From Pontibacterium sp964228735 (lineage in GTDB: Bacteria > Pseudomonadota > Gammaproteobacteria > Pseudomonadales > Balneatricaceae): a stretch of 64,000 nucleotides of DNA. The stretch lies in NCBI RefSeq assembly GCF_964228735.1, contig NZ_CAXRBQ010000146.1, positions 1 through 64,000 of the forward strand. The letters run 5' to 3'. This document shows, in pieces, positions 53,411-62,561 of the stretch; the first letter of the stretch is position 1; every line of letters begins with the position of its first letter. A program made the translations under genes and the position numbers. Under the pieces are notes generated by a model. The model worked only from the letters and a program-made list of their open reading frames with translations, had not been told where the DNA came from and did not search any database.

Positions 53411-54729
53411 TCACCCTGCTCCAGCTTGCGGTACAAGGTACGCAAACTGCAGCCGGCAATCTCTGCCACCTGGGTTTTGTCGCTGTAGGTGGCCAACAGT
53501 TGCTGCAGGTACGCCTGCTCCACCTGTTCCAGGGAGGCTTTCTCCCGGGCCAGGCTTGTCAGGTTCTTCCCGTCCCTGCTCGGCAGTGGCTGCAGCGGCA
53601 GCAGGTTGAGACTGCGCTGGATCACATCGGCACCGATCTCGTCATCGGCGCGCAGCACCACAGCCCGCTCGAGGATATTTTTCAGCTCGCGGATATTGCC
53701 CTTAAAGGGATAGGTCGCCAGCAGCTGCAACGCCTCATCGGTCAGGCGCAACGGCGCCTGGTCGTCGATCCGCAGCAGGATGCTTTCCACCAGCAGCGGC
53801 AGATCCTCCTTGCGCTCCTCCAACCCCGGCAGCTGGATCGGGAAGGTGCTGATTCGGTGGAACAGATCCTCACGAAACTCACCTTTTTCCACCATCGCCA
53901 ACAGGTTCTTGTGGGTGGCGCATACGAGGCGGAAATCCGCTGCCATCGGTTTGCTCTCACCCACCGGACGAAAGGTCTTGGTTTCGATCAGGCGCAACAG
54001 CTTCACCTGCTGCGCCAATGGCACGTCGCCCACTTCATCCAGAAACAGCGTGCCGCCTTCGGCGGACTGCACCAGACCGGTCCGGTTATGGGTCGCACCG
54101 GTGAAAGCACCTTTAATGTGACCAAACAGTTCGCTCTCAAACAGGGAGTCGCTCAGACCGGAGCATTCCACGGTGACAAAGGGTTTACGCACTCGAGGGC
54201 TGGCCGCGTGGATCGCTTGGGCCGCCAACTCTTTACCGGCACCGGAAGGGCCCACCAGCAACACATTGGTGCTAGTTTCACCGACCCGCTGGATCAGTTC
54301 CACCAGCTCGTTAAAGCGCGGACTGCGCCCAATCATCTTGTTGGCAATGGGTTCGGCGCTGACTTCGCGGACCTGTTTCATCACCTCGATAAAGTAGGGC
54401 CGCTCTTCTTCATCGGTGATCGGAATGGTTTCGATCACCATATGCTCTTTGCCCTGCGGGGTGTTGTGGATATGCAACACACTGGCGCGCTTGTCGCTAT
54501 CACGGGCCTCCTGCATCGGGCAGGTCTCCCCCTCCAGATCACAGGGGCGCTGATACCCGTGCGACAGGTAGTAGCACTTCTCGGATGCTGCACTGCTCAA
54601 ACCACCAAAGCGGTAGTCGTAGCGGCTGTTGGTCGCCACCACGTTGTAATCCGCATCGATCAGTACGGCTGGATCCTGATAGCTATCCAGCACATTGGTC
54701 ATGGTGTTCAACCAACCCGCTTCGGTCAT
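53401..54729 (-). CDS. Sigma-54-dependent activator with PAS domain and Cys/His cluster
   Basis: 442 residues. N-terminal PAS-like region (10-125) with the cluster C52-x4-H57-x5-C63-x6-C70 (KCYYLSHGYQRPC and GETCP), a likely metal, Fe-S or redox site. AAA+ domain: Walker A GPSGAGKE (160-167), the sigma-54 contact loop GAFTGA (207-212), Walker B TLFLDE (227-232), arginine finger region LFHRISTFPIQLP. C-terminal Fis-type HTH (KTQVAEIAGCSLRTLYRKLE). No receiver domain, so it senses a signal directly. It sits between cydABX and cydDC, and a sigma-54 promoter precedes cydA, so cytochrome bd control is the likely role. Confidence 0.9.
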   Translation of the reverse strand: MTEAGWLNTMTNVLDSYQDPAVLIDADYNVVATNSRYDYRFGGLSSAASEKCYYLSHGYQRPCDLEGETCPMQEARDSDKRASVLHIHNTPQGKEHMVIETIPITDEEERPYFIEVMKQVREVSAEPIANKMIGRSPRFNELVELIQRVGETSTNVLLVGPSGAGKELAAQAIHAASPRVRKPFVTVECSGLSDSLFESELFGHIKGAFTGATHNRTGLVQSAEGGTLFLDEVGDVPLAQQVKLLRLIETKTFRPVGESKPMAADFRLVCATHKNLLAMVEKGEFREDLFHRISTFPIQLPGLEERKEDLPLLVESILLRIDDQAPLRLTDEALQLLATYPFKGNIRELKNILERAVVLRADDEIGADVIQRSLNLLPLQPLPSRDGKNLTSLAREKASLEQVEQAYLQQLLATYSDKTQVAEIAGCSLRTLYRKLEQGEDA

Positions 54730-54836
54730 GTCTTCTGCACTCCAACACCCGCCCCCGCCAGGGGTTTTGTCAAACTTGTCACAATACTGCCAATGATGAC
54801 CAATAAATCAGCCTTACGCCACAGGGGATCCGTGGC
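54730..54836. promoter_or_regulatory. Divergent promoter region, activator gene / cydD
   Basis: 107 bases with a direct repeat TTGTCA-AAC-TTGTCA near 54769-54783 and TGACC further on, resembling the TGTCA half site upstream of cydA. No -24/-12 element was found here. GCCAC/GTGGC hairpin (54818-54836) touches the cydD start. Confidence 0.35.
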
Positions 54837-56576
54837 ATGAAACAAACGACAACCACACTTTTCACCGCTCCGGACAGCAAAACCCTGCTGCGCCTCTGCA
54901 ACCAACTTGCCGCACCGGAGTACCGCTGGCTGACGTTACTGGGTGCCCTGCAGACCCTCAACACCATCGCATTTGCCGCACTGATCGCCTGGCTGATCAA
55001 CGATACGGTTTATCTAGGTCACCACAACTGGCAGCAATCACCTTTCTGGCTGGCCCTGGGTGCGGTTCTGAGCCTGCAAGCACTTCTCCCGCTTGTACGC
55101 GGACGTATTGGCGATCGCGCCAGCATCAAGATCCGCCGCGCGCTGCGCGAACAGATCCTGCAACACTGCCGCCAACTGGGTATCCAGCTTCAACCGGAGT
55201 TCAGCGCCAGCGAGCTCAGCACGCTGCTCAGCCGGGAGATCGACAGCCTGCGCGGCTACTTCGCCGAGTTTCAACCACAGCAACGTCTGGCGATGCTCTC
55301 CCCGATTCTTATCATCGTCGCAACCAGCTTCGTTAACTGGCTGGTACCGCTGATGCTTGCACTCACCGCCCCACTTATTCCACTTTTTATGATCATCGTG
55401 GGCCACAAAGCCGCCGATGCGAGCCGCCAGAACCTGCAACAACTCAACCGTTTGGGTTCACTTCTTGCGGACCGCCTGAAGGGACTGGAAACCCTGCAAC
55501 AGGCCGATACCATCCAGACCGAACAGGAGCAGCTGTTCCAACAGTCCGACCAATACCGCCGCGCCACCATGAAAGTCCTGCGCCTGGCGTTTCTTTCAGG
55601 CACCCTGCTGGAGTTCTTCAGCGCTATCAGCGTGGCGCTGGTTGCGGTGTATCTGGGCCTGTTCTTTCTCGGTAAATACGATCTGGGCAGCTGGCAGGCA
55701 CTCACACTGGCGCACGGGATCTTCCTGCTGATGTTGGCACCGGAGTTCTACCTGCCCCTGCGTCGCCTCGGTGCGCTGTATCACACCAAGGCGGATGCAA
55801 CGAGCGTCGCCGAGCACCTGCTTAAACTGTTCCAGCTCACACCGGTACAGCCCCATACAAACACACGCCATACGCTGAACGGCAGCGAACCGATCAGCCG
55901 CCTGGAGTTAAACGACCTGCAATGCGGCTACCACAATACAGCGGTCGGCACACCGGTCAGCCTGCAGCTTACCCCCGGCGAACGCGCACTGCTCTGCGGC
56001 CCCTCCGGTATCGGCAAAAGCACCCTGCTGGACACTGTCGTCGGTCTGCTACCCGCACTACACGGCGAGATCATCTGCAACGGCAAACCCATTTGCAGCT
56101 TCCATAACACCGAGTGGCAGCGTCGTATCGGCTATATGACCCAACAACCGGAACTGCTCTACGCCAGCATCCGCGACAACCTCTGCCTGGGACACCCGTT
56201 CAGCGACGAACAGCTTTTTGATGCCCTGCACTCTGCGCAGGTTGATGAGGTTGTGCAGGCCCTGCCGGGCGGACTGGATTACACGATCAGCGACAATGGC
56301 GGTTACCTGTCCGGCGGCCAGGCACAACGCATCGCCCTGGCCCGCGTCTTCCTGCACCAACCGGACCTGCTCCTGCTGGATGAAGCCACCGCCAGCCTCG
56401 ACGATGCGACCGCGGACGCCTTTATGCAGGGACTGGAACGCTACTGCCAACAGGGAGGCATGGTCCTGATGGTCAGCCATCGCCAGCAGGACCGGGCGCT
56501 GTTCGACCAAATCATTGAACTCGCGCCTCCTCCAGCCAAATCCAAAACACCCCTTCAGGAGACCGCCACATGCTGA
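54837..56576 (+). CDS. cydD: Heterodimeric ABC transporter subunit CydD
   Basis: 579 residues: six membrane segments (40-320) and an ATP-binding domain with Walker A GPSGIGKSTLL (near 388), signature LSGGQAQRIALAR, Walker B LLLLDEATASLDD. CydDC exports glutathione and cysteine or otherwise sets the redox state needed to assemble cytochrome bd. Overlaps cydC by seven bases. Confidence 0.94.
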   Translation: MKQTTTTLFTAPDSKTLLRLCNQLAAPEYRWLTLLGALQTLNTIAFAALIAWLINDTVYLGHHNWQQSPFWLALGAVLSLQALLPLVRGRIGDRASIKIRRALREQILQHCRQLGIQLQPEFSASELSTLLSREIDSLRGYFAEFQPQQRLAMLSPILIIVATSFVNWLVPLMLALTAPLIPLFMIIVGHKAADASRQNLQQLNRLGSLLADRLKGLETLQQADTIQTEQEQLFQQSDQYRRATMKVLRLAFLSGTLLEFFSAISVALVAVYLGLFFLGKYDLGSWQALTLAHGIFLLMLAPEFYLPLRRLGALYHTKADATSVAEHLLKLFQLTPVQPHTNTRHTLNGSEPISRLELNDLQCGYHNTAVGTPVSLQLTPGERALLCGPSGIGKSTLLDTVVGLLPALHGEIICNGKPICSFHNTEWQRRIGYMTQQPELLYASIRDNLCLGHPFSDEQLFDALHSAQVDEVVQALPGGLDYTISDNGGYLSGGQAQRIALARVFLHQPDLLLLDEATASLDDATADAFMQGLERYCQQGGMVLMVSHRQQDRALFDQIIELAPPPAKSKTPLQETATC

Positions 56577-58183
56577 TACGTCGTTATTTCCAGCTGTTGC
56601 GGCAGCAGCGCAGCATGATGCTATGCGGTATTGCGCTGGCGGTCATCACCGCGTTGGCTGGTATCGCCCTGCTCGCAGTTTCCGGCTGGTTTATCAGTGC
56701 CACCGCGCTGGCCGGACTTACCGTCGCTGGTGCCCATGGCTTTAACTACTTTGCCCCGGGCGCCGTGGTGCGTGGTCTCTCGATCACCCGCACCGCAGGC
56801 CGTTACGGCGAGCGCCTGACCACCCACGAAGCCACCCTCAGGGTGATCGCACGCCTGCGCGCCGAACTGTTTGGCCAGATCGCCAACCACAGCTGGCAGA
56901 AACAGCAACTCAACAGCCACAAAGCCAGCAGCCAGTTGCTGGGTGATATCGAACACGCCGAAGGGTTATACCTCAACGCGCTGGTACCCGCTCTGGTCAG
57001 CCTCATCAGTGCCCTGGCATACCTGCTTTGTATCGGACTATTTCTACCCGAGCTGCTGCGCTGGATCGCCATGCCCTTTGCCGCATCACTGTTGCTGGTC
57101 CCCTACCTGCACTGGCGCACAGTGAGCGCCATGCAAGACCAGCTACATCAGGAGCGCAACCAGCAGTGGAGCGACACCAGCTCCCTGTTCAGCAACCTAC
57201 GCACCCTGACATTGTTTCAGCGCTTATCCACAGCCGGCGCCCAACTGCAAGAGAGCGCCAGCACAGCAGATAACACCGAGCAGCAAACCAGTCGCGGTCA
57301 GCAGCGGCTCACCGCTTGCCATCAACTGCTATTGGGTCTGATTACACTGCTGACCCTGTGGCAGGGATTGGTCGCCCTGCAGCTGGACACCCTCGCCGGC
57401 GCCGAGCTGTTTATGCTGCTCCTACTGACCCTGGGCACTCAGGAGGTGATTGCCGCCAATGCCGGTGCCCTGAGCCAGTTTGGGCTGGGCTACCGGGCTT
57501 TGAAACGGATCGAACAGCAATGCACTCAGTCACAACCCGACGACCAACGCCAGCATTCGAAGAGCGATCAAGCCCTCATCGGGATCAGTGATCTGACATT
57601 CAGTTATCCACAAGCAACAACACCTGTGTTCAAGCACCTGGATCTTTCACTGCATTCAGCGCACTGGCACTGGCTGACGGCTGCCAGCGGCTGCGGCAAG
57701 ACCACCCTGCTGCAGCTGATCGCTGGTCGGCTGCAACCAAAGGAAGGGAATATTCGTATTAGGGGACCACAAGGACTCAGCGAGGATATCGGTCTGATGC
57801 CGCAACGGATTGGCATCTTGCGCGGCAGCCTGCGCTACAACCTCTGCCTCAACCACAGCTATACAGACACCCAATTGATGCAGGCCCTGCAGATGGTGGA
57901 GCTGGACAACTGGTGCGCGAGCCTACCGGAGGGATTGGACAGCTGGCTGGGACAGGGGGAGCTGATGCCGTCGGGCGGTGAGATCAAACGCCTGGGGCTG
58001 GCACGGCTGATCCTGCAGGACCGGCCTATCCTGCTATTGGATGAACCGACCGCAGGCATCGACCAGCAACGCGCTGCACGTATATTCAAGCGGCTACGCC
58101 CCCACTGGCAGGACAAGCTGGTATTGATCAGCAGCCACGATCGCAGCCTGATCACACCCGCTGATATGGAGATTGAACTCTGA
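56570..58183 (+). CDS. cydC: Heterodimeric ABC transporter subunit CydC
   Basis: 537 residues, N-terminal membrane domain (AGIALLAVSGWFISATALAG, the CydC mark) and ATPase domain with Walker A ASGCGKTTLL (near 373), signature PSGGEIKRLGLARL and Walker B PILLLDEPTAGID. The signature deviates from LSGGQ, as is common for one half of such pairs. Partner of CydD; last gene of the island. Confidence 0.93.
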   Translation: MLIRRYFQLLRQQRSMMLCGIALAVITALAGIALLAVSGWFISATALAGLTVAGAHGFNYFAPGAVVRGLSITRTAGRYGERLTTHEATLRVIARLRAELFGQIANHSWQKQQLNSHKASSQLLGDIEHAEGLYLNALVPALVSLISALAYLLCIGLFLPELLRWIAMPFAASLLLVPYLHWRTVSAMQDQLHQERNQQWSDTSSLFSNLRTLTLFQRLSTAGAQLQESASTADNTEQQTSRGQQRLTACHQLLLGLITLLTLWQGLVALQLDTLAGAELFMLLLLTLGTQEVIAANAGALSQFGLGYRALKRIEQQCTQSQPDDQRQHSKSDQALIGISDLTFSYPQATTPVFKHLDLSLHSAHWHWLTAASGCGKTTLLQLIAGRLQPKEGNIRIRGPQGLSEDIGLMPQRIGILRGSLRYNLCLNHSYTDTQLMQALQMVELDNWCASLPEGLDSWLGQGELMPSGGEIKRLGLARLILQDRPILLLDEPTAGIDQQRAARIFKRLRPHWQDKLVLISSHDRSLITPADMEIEL

Positions 58184-58195
58184 CAGCTCGCCCCC

Positions 58196-58232
58196 CCAAA
58201 AAAAACAAAACGGAGCCATCAGGCTCCGTTTT
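58196..58232. terminator. Terminator between cydC and proB
   Basis: AAAACGGAGCC / GGCTCCGTTTT (58207-58232), an 11-bp stem with a four-base loop. On the minus strand it is followed by a long T-rich run, so it is a strong terminator for proB; it can also stop cydC. Confidence 0.92.
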
Positions 58233-58255
58233 CAGTGTGATCTGTTATCCGACAC

Positions 58256-59398
58256 TCAGGTCGGATTAGCGCGGCTGCTCAGCGCAAGATTGTCGCGATG
58301 CACCAGTTCCGCTTCACCGACAAAACCCAGAATGGTCTCGATCTGTGAGCTCGGTTTACCGATAATCTTACGCGCCGCTTCGATACCGTAGTTCACCAGA
58401 CCGCGCGCCACGATATAGTCGTTTTCATCGACCATCAGCACCATCTCACCACGGGAGAAGTTACCTTTCACGCTCTTCACACCGGCCGGTAGCAAACTCT
58501 TACCGCCGGTGGTCAGCGCTTTCACCGCACCCGCATCCAGCACCAGGGTGCCTTTTGCCTGCAGGTGACCGGCGATCCACTGCTTACGCGCCGCTTCCGG
58601 TTGCTGATCAGGTACCAGCAGGGTACCGATGCTCTCACCGGTACGCAGGCGGGTCAGCACATTGTCTTCACGCCCACTCGCAATCACGGTCACCGCACCG
58701 GAACGCGCCGCCAGCTTGGCTGCGCGTACCTTGGTCGCCATACCACCACGACCCAGCTTACCGCCACCGCCAGCCATCGCATCCAGCGCCGGATCACCCG
58801 CACGCCCTTCGGAAACGAATTCGGCGTCCGGGTTCTTACGTGGATCTTCCTTATACAGGCCACGCTGGTCGGTCAGGATCACCAGACCATCCGCTTCCAC
58901 CAGGTTCGCAACCAGCGCACCCAGAGTATCGTTATCACCAAAGCGGATCTCGTTGGTGACTACGGTGTCGTTCTCGTTCACCACCGGCACAACACCCAGC
59001 TCCAGCAAGCTGCGCAGGGTCGCACGGGCGTTCAGGTAACGCTTGCGGTCCGAGTGGTCTTCGTGGGTCAGCAGGATCTGCGCTGTGTGCATATCATGAC
59101 GCTGGAAGTTGGTCTCGTAAGCCTGTACCAGCCCCATCTGACCCACGGCCGCCGCGGCCTGCAGTTTAAACACCTCATGGGGTCGCTCAGTCCAGCCAAG
59201 ACGCGTCATACCTTCAGCAATAGAACCTGAAGATACCAGTACGATTTCCATACCCTGCGCACGCAGAGCCGCCAGCTGCTCAACCCAGTGGGCGATAGCT
59301 GCATGATCCAGCCCCTGACCATCATTGGTCAGCAGGGCACTCCCGATCTTTACGACCCAGCGCTTTCCTTTGACTAACTGTTGGCGTTCAGATGTCAC
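58256..59398 (-). CDS. proB: Glutamate 5-kinase
   Basis: 380 residues: amino acid kinase domain (VVKIGSALLTNDGQGLDHAA, VLVSSGSIAEGMTRLGW, VVPVVNENDTV, GGGGKLGRGGMATKVRAAKL) and a C-terminal PUA domain. First step of proline synthesis from glutamate, feedback-inhibited by proline. Follows obgE by 15 bases. Confidence 0.96.
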   Translation of the reverse strand: MTSERQQLVKGKRWVVKIGSALLTNDGQGLDHAAIAHWVEQLAALRAQGMEIVLVSSGSIAEGMTRLGWTERPHEVFKLQAAAAVGQMGLVQAYETNFQRHDMHTAQILLTHEDHSDRKRYLNARATLRSLLELGVVPVVNENDTVVTNEIRFGDNDTLGALVANLVEADGLVILTDQRGLYKEDPRKNPDAEFVSEGRAGDPALDAMAGGGGKLGRGGMATKVRAAKLAARSGAVTVIASGREDNVLTRLRTGESIGTLLVPDQQPEAARKQWIAGHLQAKGTLVLDAGAVKALTTGGKSLLPAGVKSVKGNFSRGEMVLMVDENDYIVARGLVNYGIEAARKIIGKPSSQIETILGFVGEAELVHRDNLALSSRANPT

Positions 59399-59413
59399 GA
59401 AATTACCTCAATC

Positions 59414-60613
59414 CTATTCACGCACCCATTCGACTTCGACATCGTAATCATCATCGTCGAAGTCATCATCCAGCTCATCGGCTGCTTTTGCATTGTTTCT
59501 ACGGGACAGGCGCAGCTCTTCGATACGGGCGCGTGCTTCCACATCGATCTGCTCGCGAATTGCGTGTTCCTGCTCCAGAATGCTTGGATCTTCCTCGATC
59601 GCATAAATACGATCATCCAGGAAAGTTTGAATCTCTTTTACCAGCGCACCAGTACCGTCACTGCTGATAGCGGAGATACGGTACACCGGACCTTCCCAGT
59701 TCAGCGCATCGATCACTGACTGGCAACGCTCTTCGCGCTCCTCTTCCGGCACCATGTCCAGCTTGTTCAGTACCAGCCAGCGTGGCTGCTCAGACAGCGT
59801 ACCCGAGAATTTCTCCAGTTCACTGACAGCAACAGACGCCGCTTCTGCCGGCGTAACTTCATCCCACGGCGCCATATCCACGATGTGTAACAGCAGGCGG
59901 TTACGTGCCAGGTGTTTCAGGAAGCGGATACCCAGACCAGCACCTTCTGCCGCACCTTCGATGATGCCTGGAATATCAGCGATCACGAAGCTACGGTGCT
60001 TCTCAGTACGTACCACACCCAGGTTTGGCACCAGGGTGGTAAACGGGTAGTTGGCCACTTTTGGCTTTGCCGCAGATACTGCACGGATAAAAGTGGATTT
60101 ACCGGCATTTGGCAGACCCAGCAGACCCACATCCGCCAGCACCTTCAGTTCCAACTTCAGGTTGCGGGTTTCACCCAGCGAACCCTTAGTGGTCTGACGT
60201 GGCGCACGGTTCACACTGCTCTTGAAGCGGGTGTTACCCAGGCCATGGAAACCACCCTGGGCGATTTTCTCACGTTGGCCGATCTCAGTCAGGTCGATCA
60301 GCACCTCGTCAGTGTCGGTATCGATAATGGTGGTACCCACCGGCACTTCCAGCACCAGATCTTCACCTTTGGCACCGGTACAATCGCGGCCCATACCATT
60401 CTGGCCGTTTTCCGCTTTAAAGCGACGGGTAAAACGGTAGTCCACCAGGGTATTCAGGGATTCGCTGGCTTCGAAATAGATCGAGCCACCGTCACCACCA
60501 TCGCCGCCATCCGGACCGCCTTTCGGGATATACTTCTCGCGCCGAAAGCTCATACAGCCATTGCCTCCCTTGCCGGCTTCTACCGTAATCATCACTTCAT
60601 CGACAAACTTCAT
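59414..60613 (-). CDS. obgE: GTPase ObgE/CgtA
   Basis: 399 residues. Glycine-rich Obg fold (GGPDGGDGGDGGSIYFEASE) at 1-158, G domain with G1 GLPNAGKSTFI and switch region DIPGIIEGAAEGAGLG, and a highly acidic C-terminal tail. Large-subunit ribosome assembly factor linked to stringent control. Downstream of rplU-rpmA as in most proteobacteria. Confidence 0.96.
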   Translation of the reverse strand: MKFVDEVMITVEAGKGGNGCMSFRREKYIPKGGPDGGDGGDGGSIYFEASESLNTLVDYRFTRRFKAENGQNGMGRDCTGAKGEDLVLEVPVGTTIIDTDTDEVLIDLTEIGQREKIAQGGFHGLGNTRFKSSVNRAPRQTTKGSLGETRNLKLELKVLADVGLLGLPNAGKSTFIRAVSAAKPKVANYPFTTLVPNLGVVRTEKHRSFVIADIPGIIEGAAEGAGLGIRFLKHLARNRLLLHIVDMAPWDEVTPAEAASVAVSELEKFSGTLSEQPRWLVLNKLDMVPEEEREERCQSVIDALNWEGPVYRISAISSDGTGALVKEIQTFLDDRIYAIEEDPSILEQEHAIREQIDVEARARIEELRLSRRNNAKAADELDDDFDDDDYDVEVEWVRE

Positions 60614-60679
60614 CTGCTTCCCCCGAAAGGTTTTGCCCTTGTCTGGTTAAGACAACAGAGCGATTTAAAATGCACAAAC

Positions 60680-60707
60680 AAAAAAGCTCCGCCTGTGCGG
60701 AGCTTTT
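60680..60707 (-). terminator. Terminator after rpmA
   Basis: AAAAAGCTCCGC / GCGGAGCTTTTT, 12 bp with a short loop, starting 19 bases past the rpmA stop, followed by T on the minus strand. It separates rplU-rpmA from obgE, perhaps letting part of the transcripts through. Confidence 0.88.
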
Positions 60708-60725
60708 TGCAAGGAAAAGACCTTA

Positions 60726-60983
60726 TTAGGCAGGTACAACAGTGATGTACTTACGCTTCTGAGGGCCTTTTACTTCAAACTTCACTACGCCGTCTGCAGT
60801 TGCAAACAGAGTGTGATCTTTACCGCAACCTACGTTTGGACCAGCGTGGAATTTAGTACCGCGCTGACGAACCAGGATGTTGCCTGCGGTCACAACCTGA
60901 CCACCGAAACGCTTGACACCAAGGCGTTTCGATTCGGAGTCGCGACCGTTGCGAGTAGAACCCGCGGCCTTCTTATGAGCCAT
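60726..60983 (-). CDS. rpmA: 50S ribosomal protein L27
   Basis: 85 residues, MAHKKAAGSTRNGRDSESKR and LGVKRFGGQ, typical of L27, whose N-terminus reaches the peptidyl-transferase centre. Follows rplU by 22 bases. Confidence 0.97.
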   Translation of the reverse strand: MAHKKAAGSTRNGRDSESKRLGVKRFGGQVVTAGNILVRQRGTKFHAGPNVGCGKDHTLFATADGVVKFEVKGPQKRKYITVVPA

Positions 60984-61005
60984 TCTCTAATCTCCGCTCG
61001 ATTGA

Positions 61006-61317
61006 TTAGGCGTTGATGCCAGTAATTTTAACTTCAGTGTACCACTGACGGTGGCCCTGACGTTTCATGTGGTGCTTACGACGCTTGAATTTCAGAATCT
61101 GAACTTTCTTACCGCGACCGTGCTCAACAACCTCAGCTGTTACCTTAGCACCTTCAACAACTGGTGCACCGACTTTGATGTCGTCACCGTTGCCAACCAG
61201 CAATACGCGATCGAACTCAACGTTCGCGCCCTGCTCAGCTGCCAGCTTTTCCAGTTTCAGGGTTTGACCTTCCTGAACTCGGTACTGCTTGCCGCCGCTT
61301 ACGATTACTGCGTACAT
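61006..61317 (-). CDS. rplU: 50S ribosomal protein L21
   Basis: 103 residues from ATG 61317 (MYAVIVSGGKQYRVQEGQTL), the standard start; a longer frame adds 22 residues unlike the family. Ends FKRRKHHMKRQGHRQWYTEV as in L21. Preceded by a strong sigma-70 promoter. Confidence 0.97.
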   Translation of the reverse strand: MYAVIVSGGKQYRVQEGQTLKLEKLAAEQGANVEFDRVLLVGNGDDIKVGAPVVEGAKVTAEVVEHGRGKKVQILKFKRRKHHMKRQGHRQWYTEVKITGINA

Positions 61318-61421
61318 GATTTTCTCCGTATATTTAGCCCATCCGGCTACTGGAAAACGACCTACTTCTAATGGCCAACCCATATGGTAGGGAGCTTAAT
61401 TTGGATGAACTAGGGCGCGCG

Positions 61422-61450
61422 ATTATATAGGAGTTTGTGCAATTGAGCAA
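61422..61450 (-). promoter_or_regulatory. Sigma-70 promoter of rplU-rpmA
   Basis: On the minus strand TTGCTC (61445-61450), exactly 17 bases, then TATAAT (61422-61427). The -10 is perfect. GC-rich GCGCGC follows, the discriminator expected of a stringently controlled ribosomal promoter. Confidence 0.82.
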
Positions 61451-61466
61451 CTCTTGACCGGTTTCC

Positions 61467-61495
61467 TTGACAGTCACCCTGACTGTCCCTAGCAT
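61467..61495 (+). promoter_or_regulatory. Sigma-70 promoter of ispB with palindrome in the spacer
   Basis: TTGACA (61467-61472), 17-base spacer, TAGCAT (61490-61495). The spacer and part of the -35 form a perfect inverted repeat GACAGTCA-CCC-TGACTGTC (61469-61487), placed where a bound protein would block RNA polymerase. Confidence 0.6.
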
Positions 61496-61529
61496 GCGCC
61501 CATACTCTATATATGTATATATATCCGCC

Positions 61530-62498
61530 ATGCAGCCACATCAGCTAAATCCTCAGATCGAACCGCAGTTTGAAGCCGTCAACGATTACATCATTAATCA
61601 CCTCGGCTCTAATGTTCCTCTTGTCGAAAAAATCGGCCACTACATCGTCGAGAGTGGCGGCAAACGTCTGCGCCCGCTGCTGGTACTACTCAGTGCAAAC
61701 GCCTGTGGTTATAACGGTGACAAGCACGTCCCACTGGCGGCGATTATCGAGTTTATCCACACCGCGACCCTGCTCCATGACGACGTTGTGGACAATTCCG
61801 AGCTGCGTCGCGGCAAAGACACCGCCAACGCTAAATGGGGCAACGCACCTAGCGTACTAGTTGGCGACTTCCTCTACTCCCGTGCTTTCCAGGTTATGGT
61901 TGAGATCGGCAGCATGGATATCATGCAGGTGATCTCCAACGCCACCAACGTCATTGCCGAAGGCGAAGTTCTGCAACTGCTCAACGCCAAAAACCCGGAC
62001 ACCACCGAGGATGCCTACATGCAGGTCATCCTGGGTAAGACCGCGATGCTGTTTGAAGCAGCTACCGAATCCGGTGCAATCCTAACCGACTGCACCGCAG
62101 AAGAACGTGAAGCCCTACGCCTCTACGGCCGCCATCTGGGTATCGCCTTCCAGCTGATCGACGACGTGATGGATTACCTCTCCACCGCGGAAGAGATGGG
62201 TAAAAACGTGGGCGACGATCTGGCTGAGGGTAAACCAACCCTGCCACTGATCCACGCCATGCGCGAAGGCAACGACGAGGAACGCCAGCTGATCCGCCAG
62301 GCGATCCGCAAAGGCGGCCTGGACGATCTGGAACCAATCATGGAGATCGTACGCAACACTGGCGCGATCACCTACACCCAACAGCGCGCCCAGGATGAAG
62401 CGGACAAAGCAATTGCCGCGCTGGACGTACTGGCCGACAGCTCCTTCAAAGAGACCCTGAAGCAGCTGGCCGATATCGCTGTTAAGCGTAACGCTTAA
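61530..62498 (+). CDS. ispB: Octaprenyl (polyprenyl) diphosphate synthase
   Basis: 322 residues from ATG 61530 (MQPHQLNPQIEP); an earlier in-frame start lies upstream of the predicted transcription start. Trans-prenyltransferase motifs: first Asp-rich LLHDDVVDNSELRRG, second QLIDDVMDY, and GKPTLPLIHAM. Makes the side chain of ubiquinone, the electron carrier used by cytochrome bd. Chain length (C40 or C45) is not read from sequence. Confidence 0.95.
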   Translation: MQPHQLNPQIEPQFEAVNDYIINHLGSNVPLVEKIGHYIVESGGKRLRPLLVLLSANACGYNGDKHVPLAAIIEFIHTATLLHDDVVDNSELRRGKDTANAKWGNAPSVLVGDFLYSRAFQVMVEIGSMDIMQVISNATNVIAEGEVLQLLNAKNPDTTEDAYMQVILGKTAMLFEAATESGAILTDCTAEEREALRLYGRHLGIAFQLIDDVMDYLSTAEEMGKNVGDDLAEGKPTLPLIHAMREGNDEERQLIRQAIRKGGLDDLEPIMEIVRNTGAITYTQQRAQDEADKAIAALDVLADSSFKETLKQLADIAVKRNA

Positions 62499-62512
62499 GC
62501 CGCAATCTCTCA

Positions 62513-62537
62513 TGCACCGGATCGTTGGTCCGGTGCA
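62513..62537. terminator. Stem-loop between convergent ispB and tpm
   Basis: Perfect nine-base arms TGCACCGGA / TCCGGTGCA with a seven-base loop. No T run on either side, so termination is plausible but not certain. Confidence 0.6.
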
Positions 62538-62561
62538 CTCTCACCTCTGCAACACTGATCC

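Noticed and set aside
54730..54836. Sigma-54 promoter before cydD
   Set aside because: No GG-N10-GC with TGGCAC-like flanks was found; only short TTGTCA repeats.
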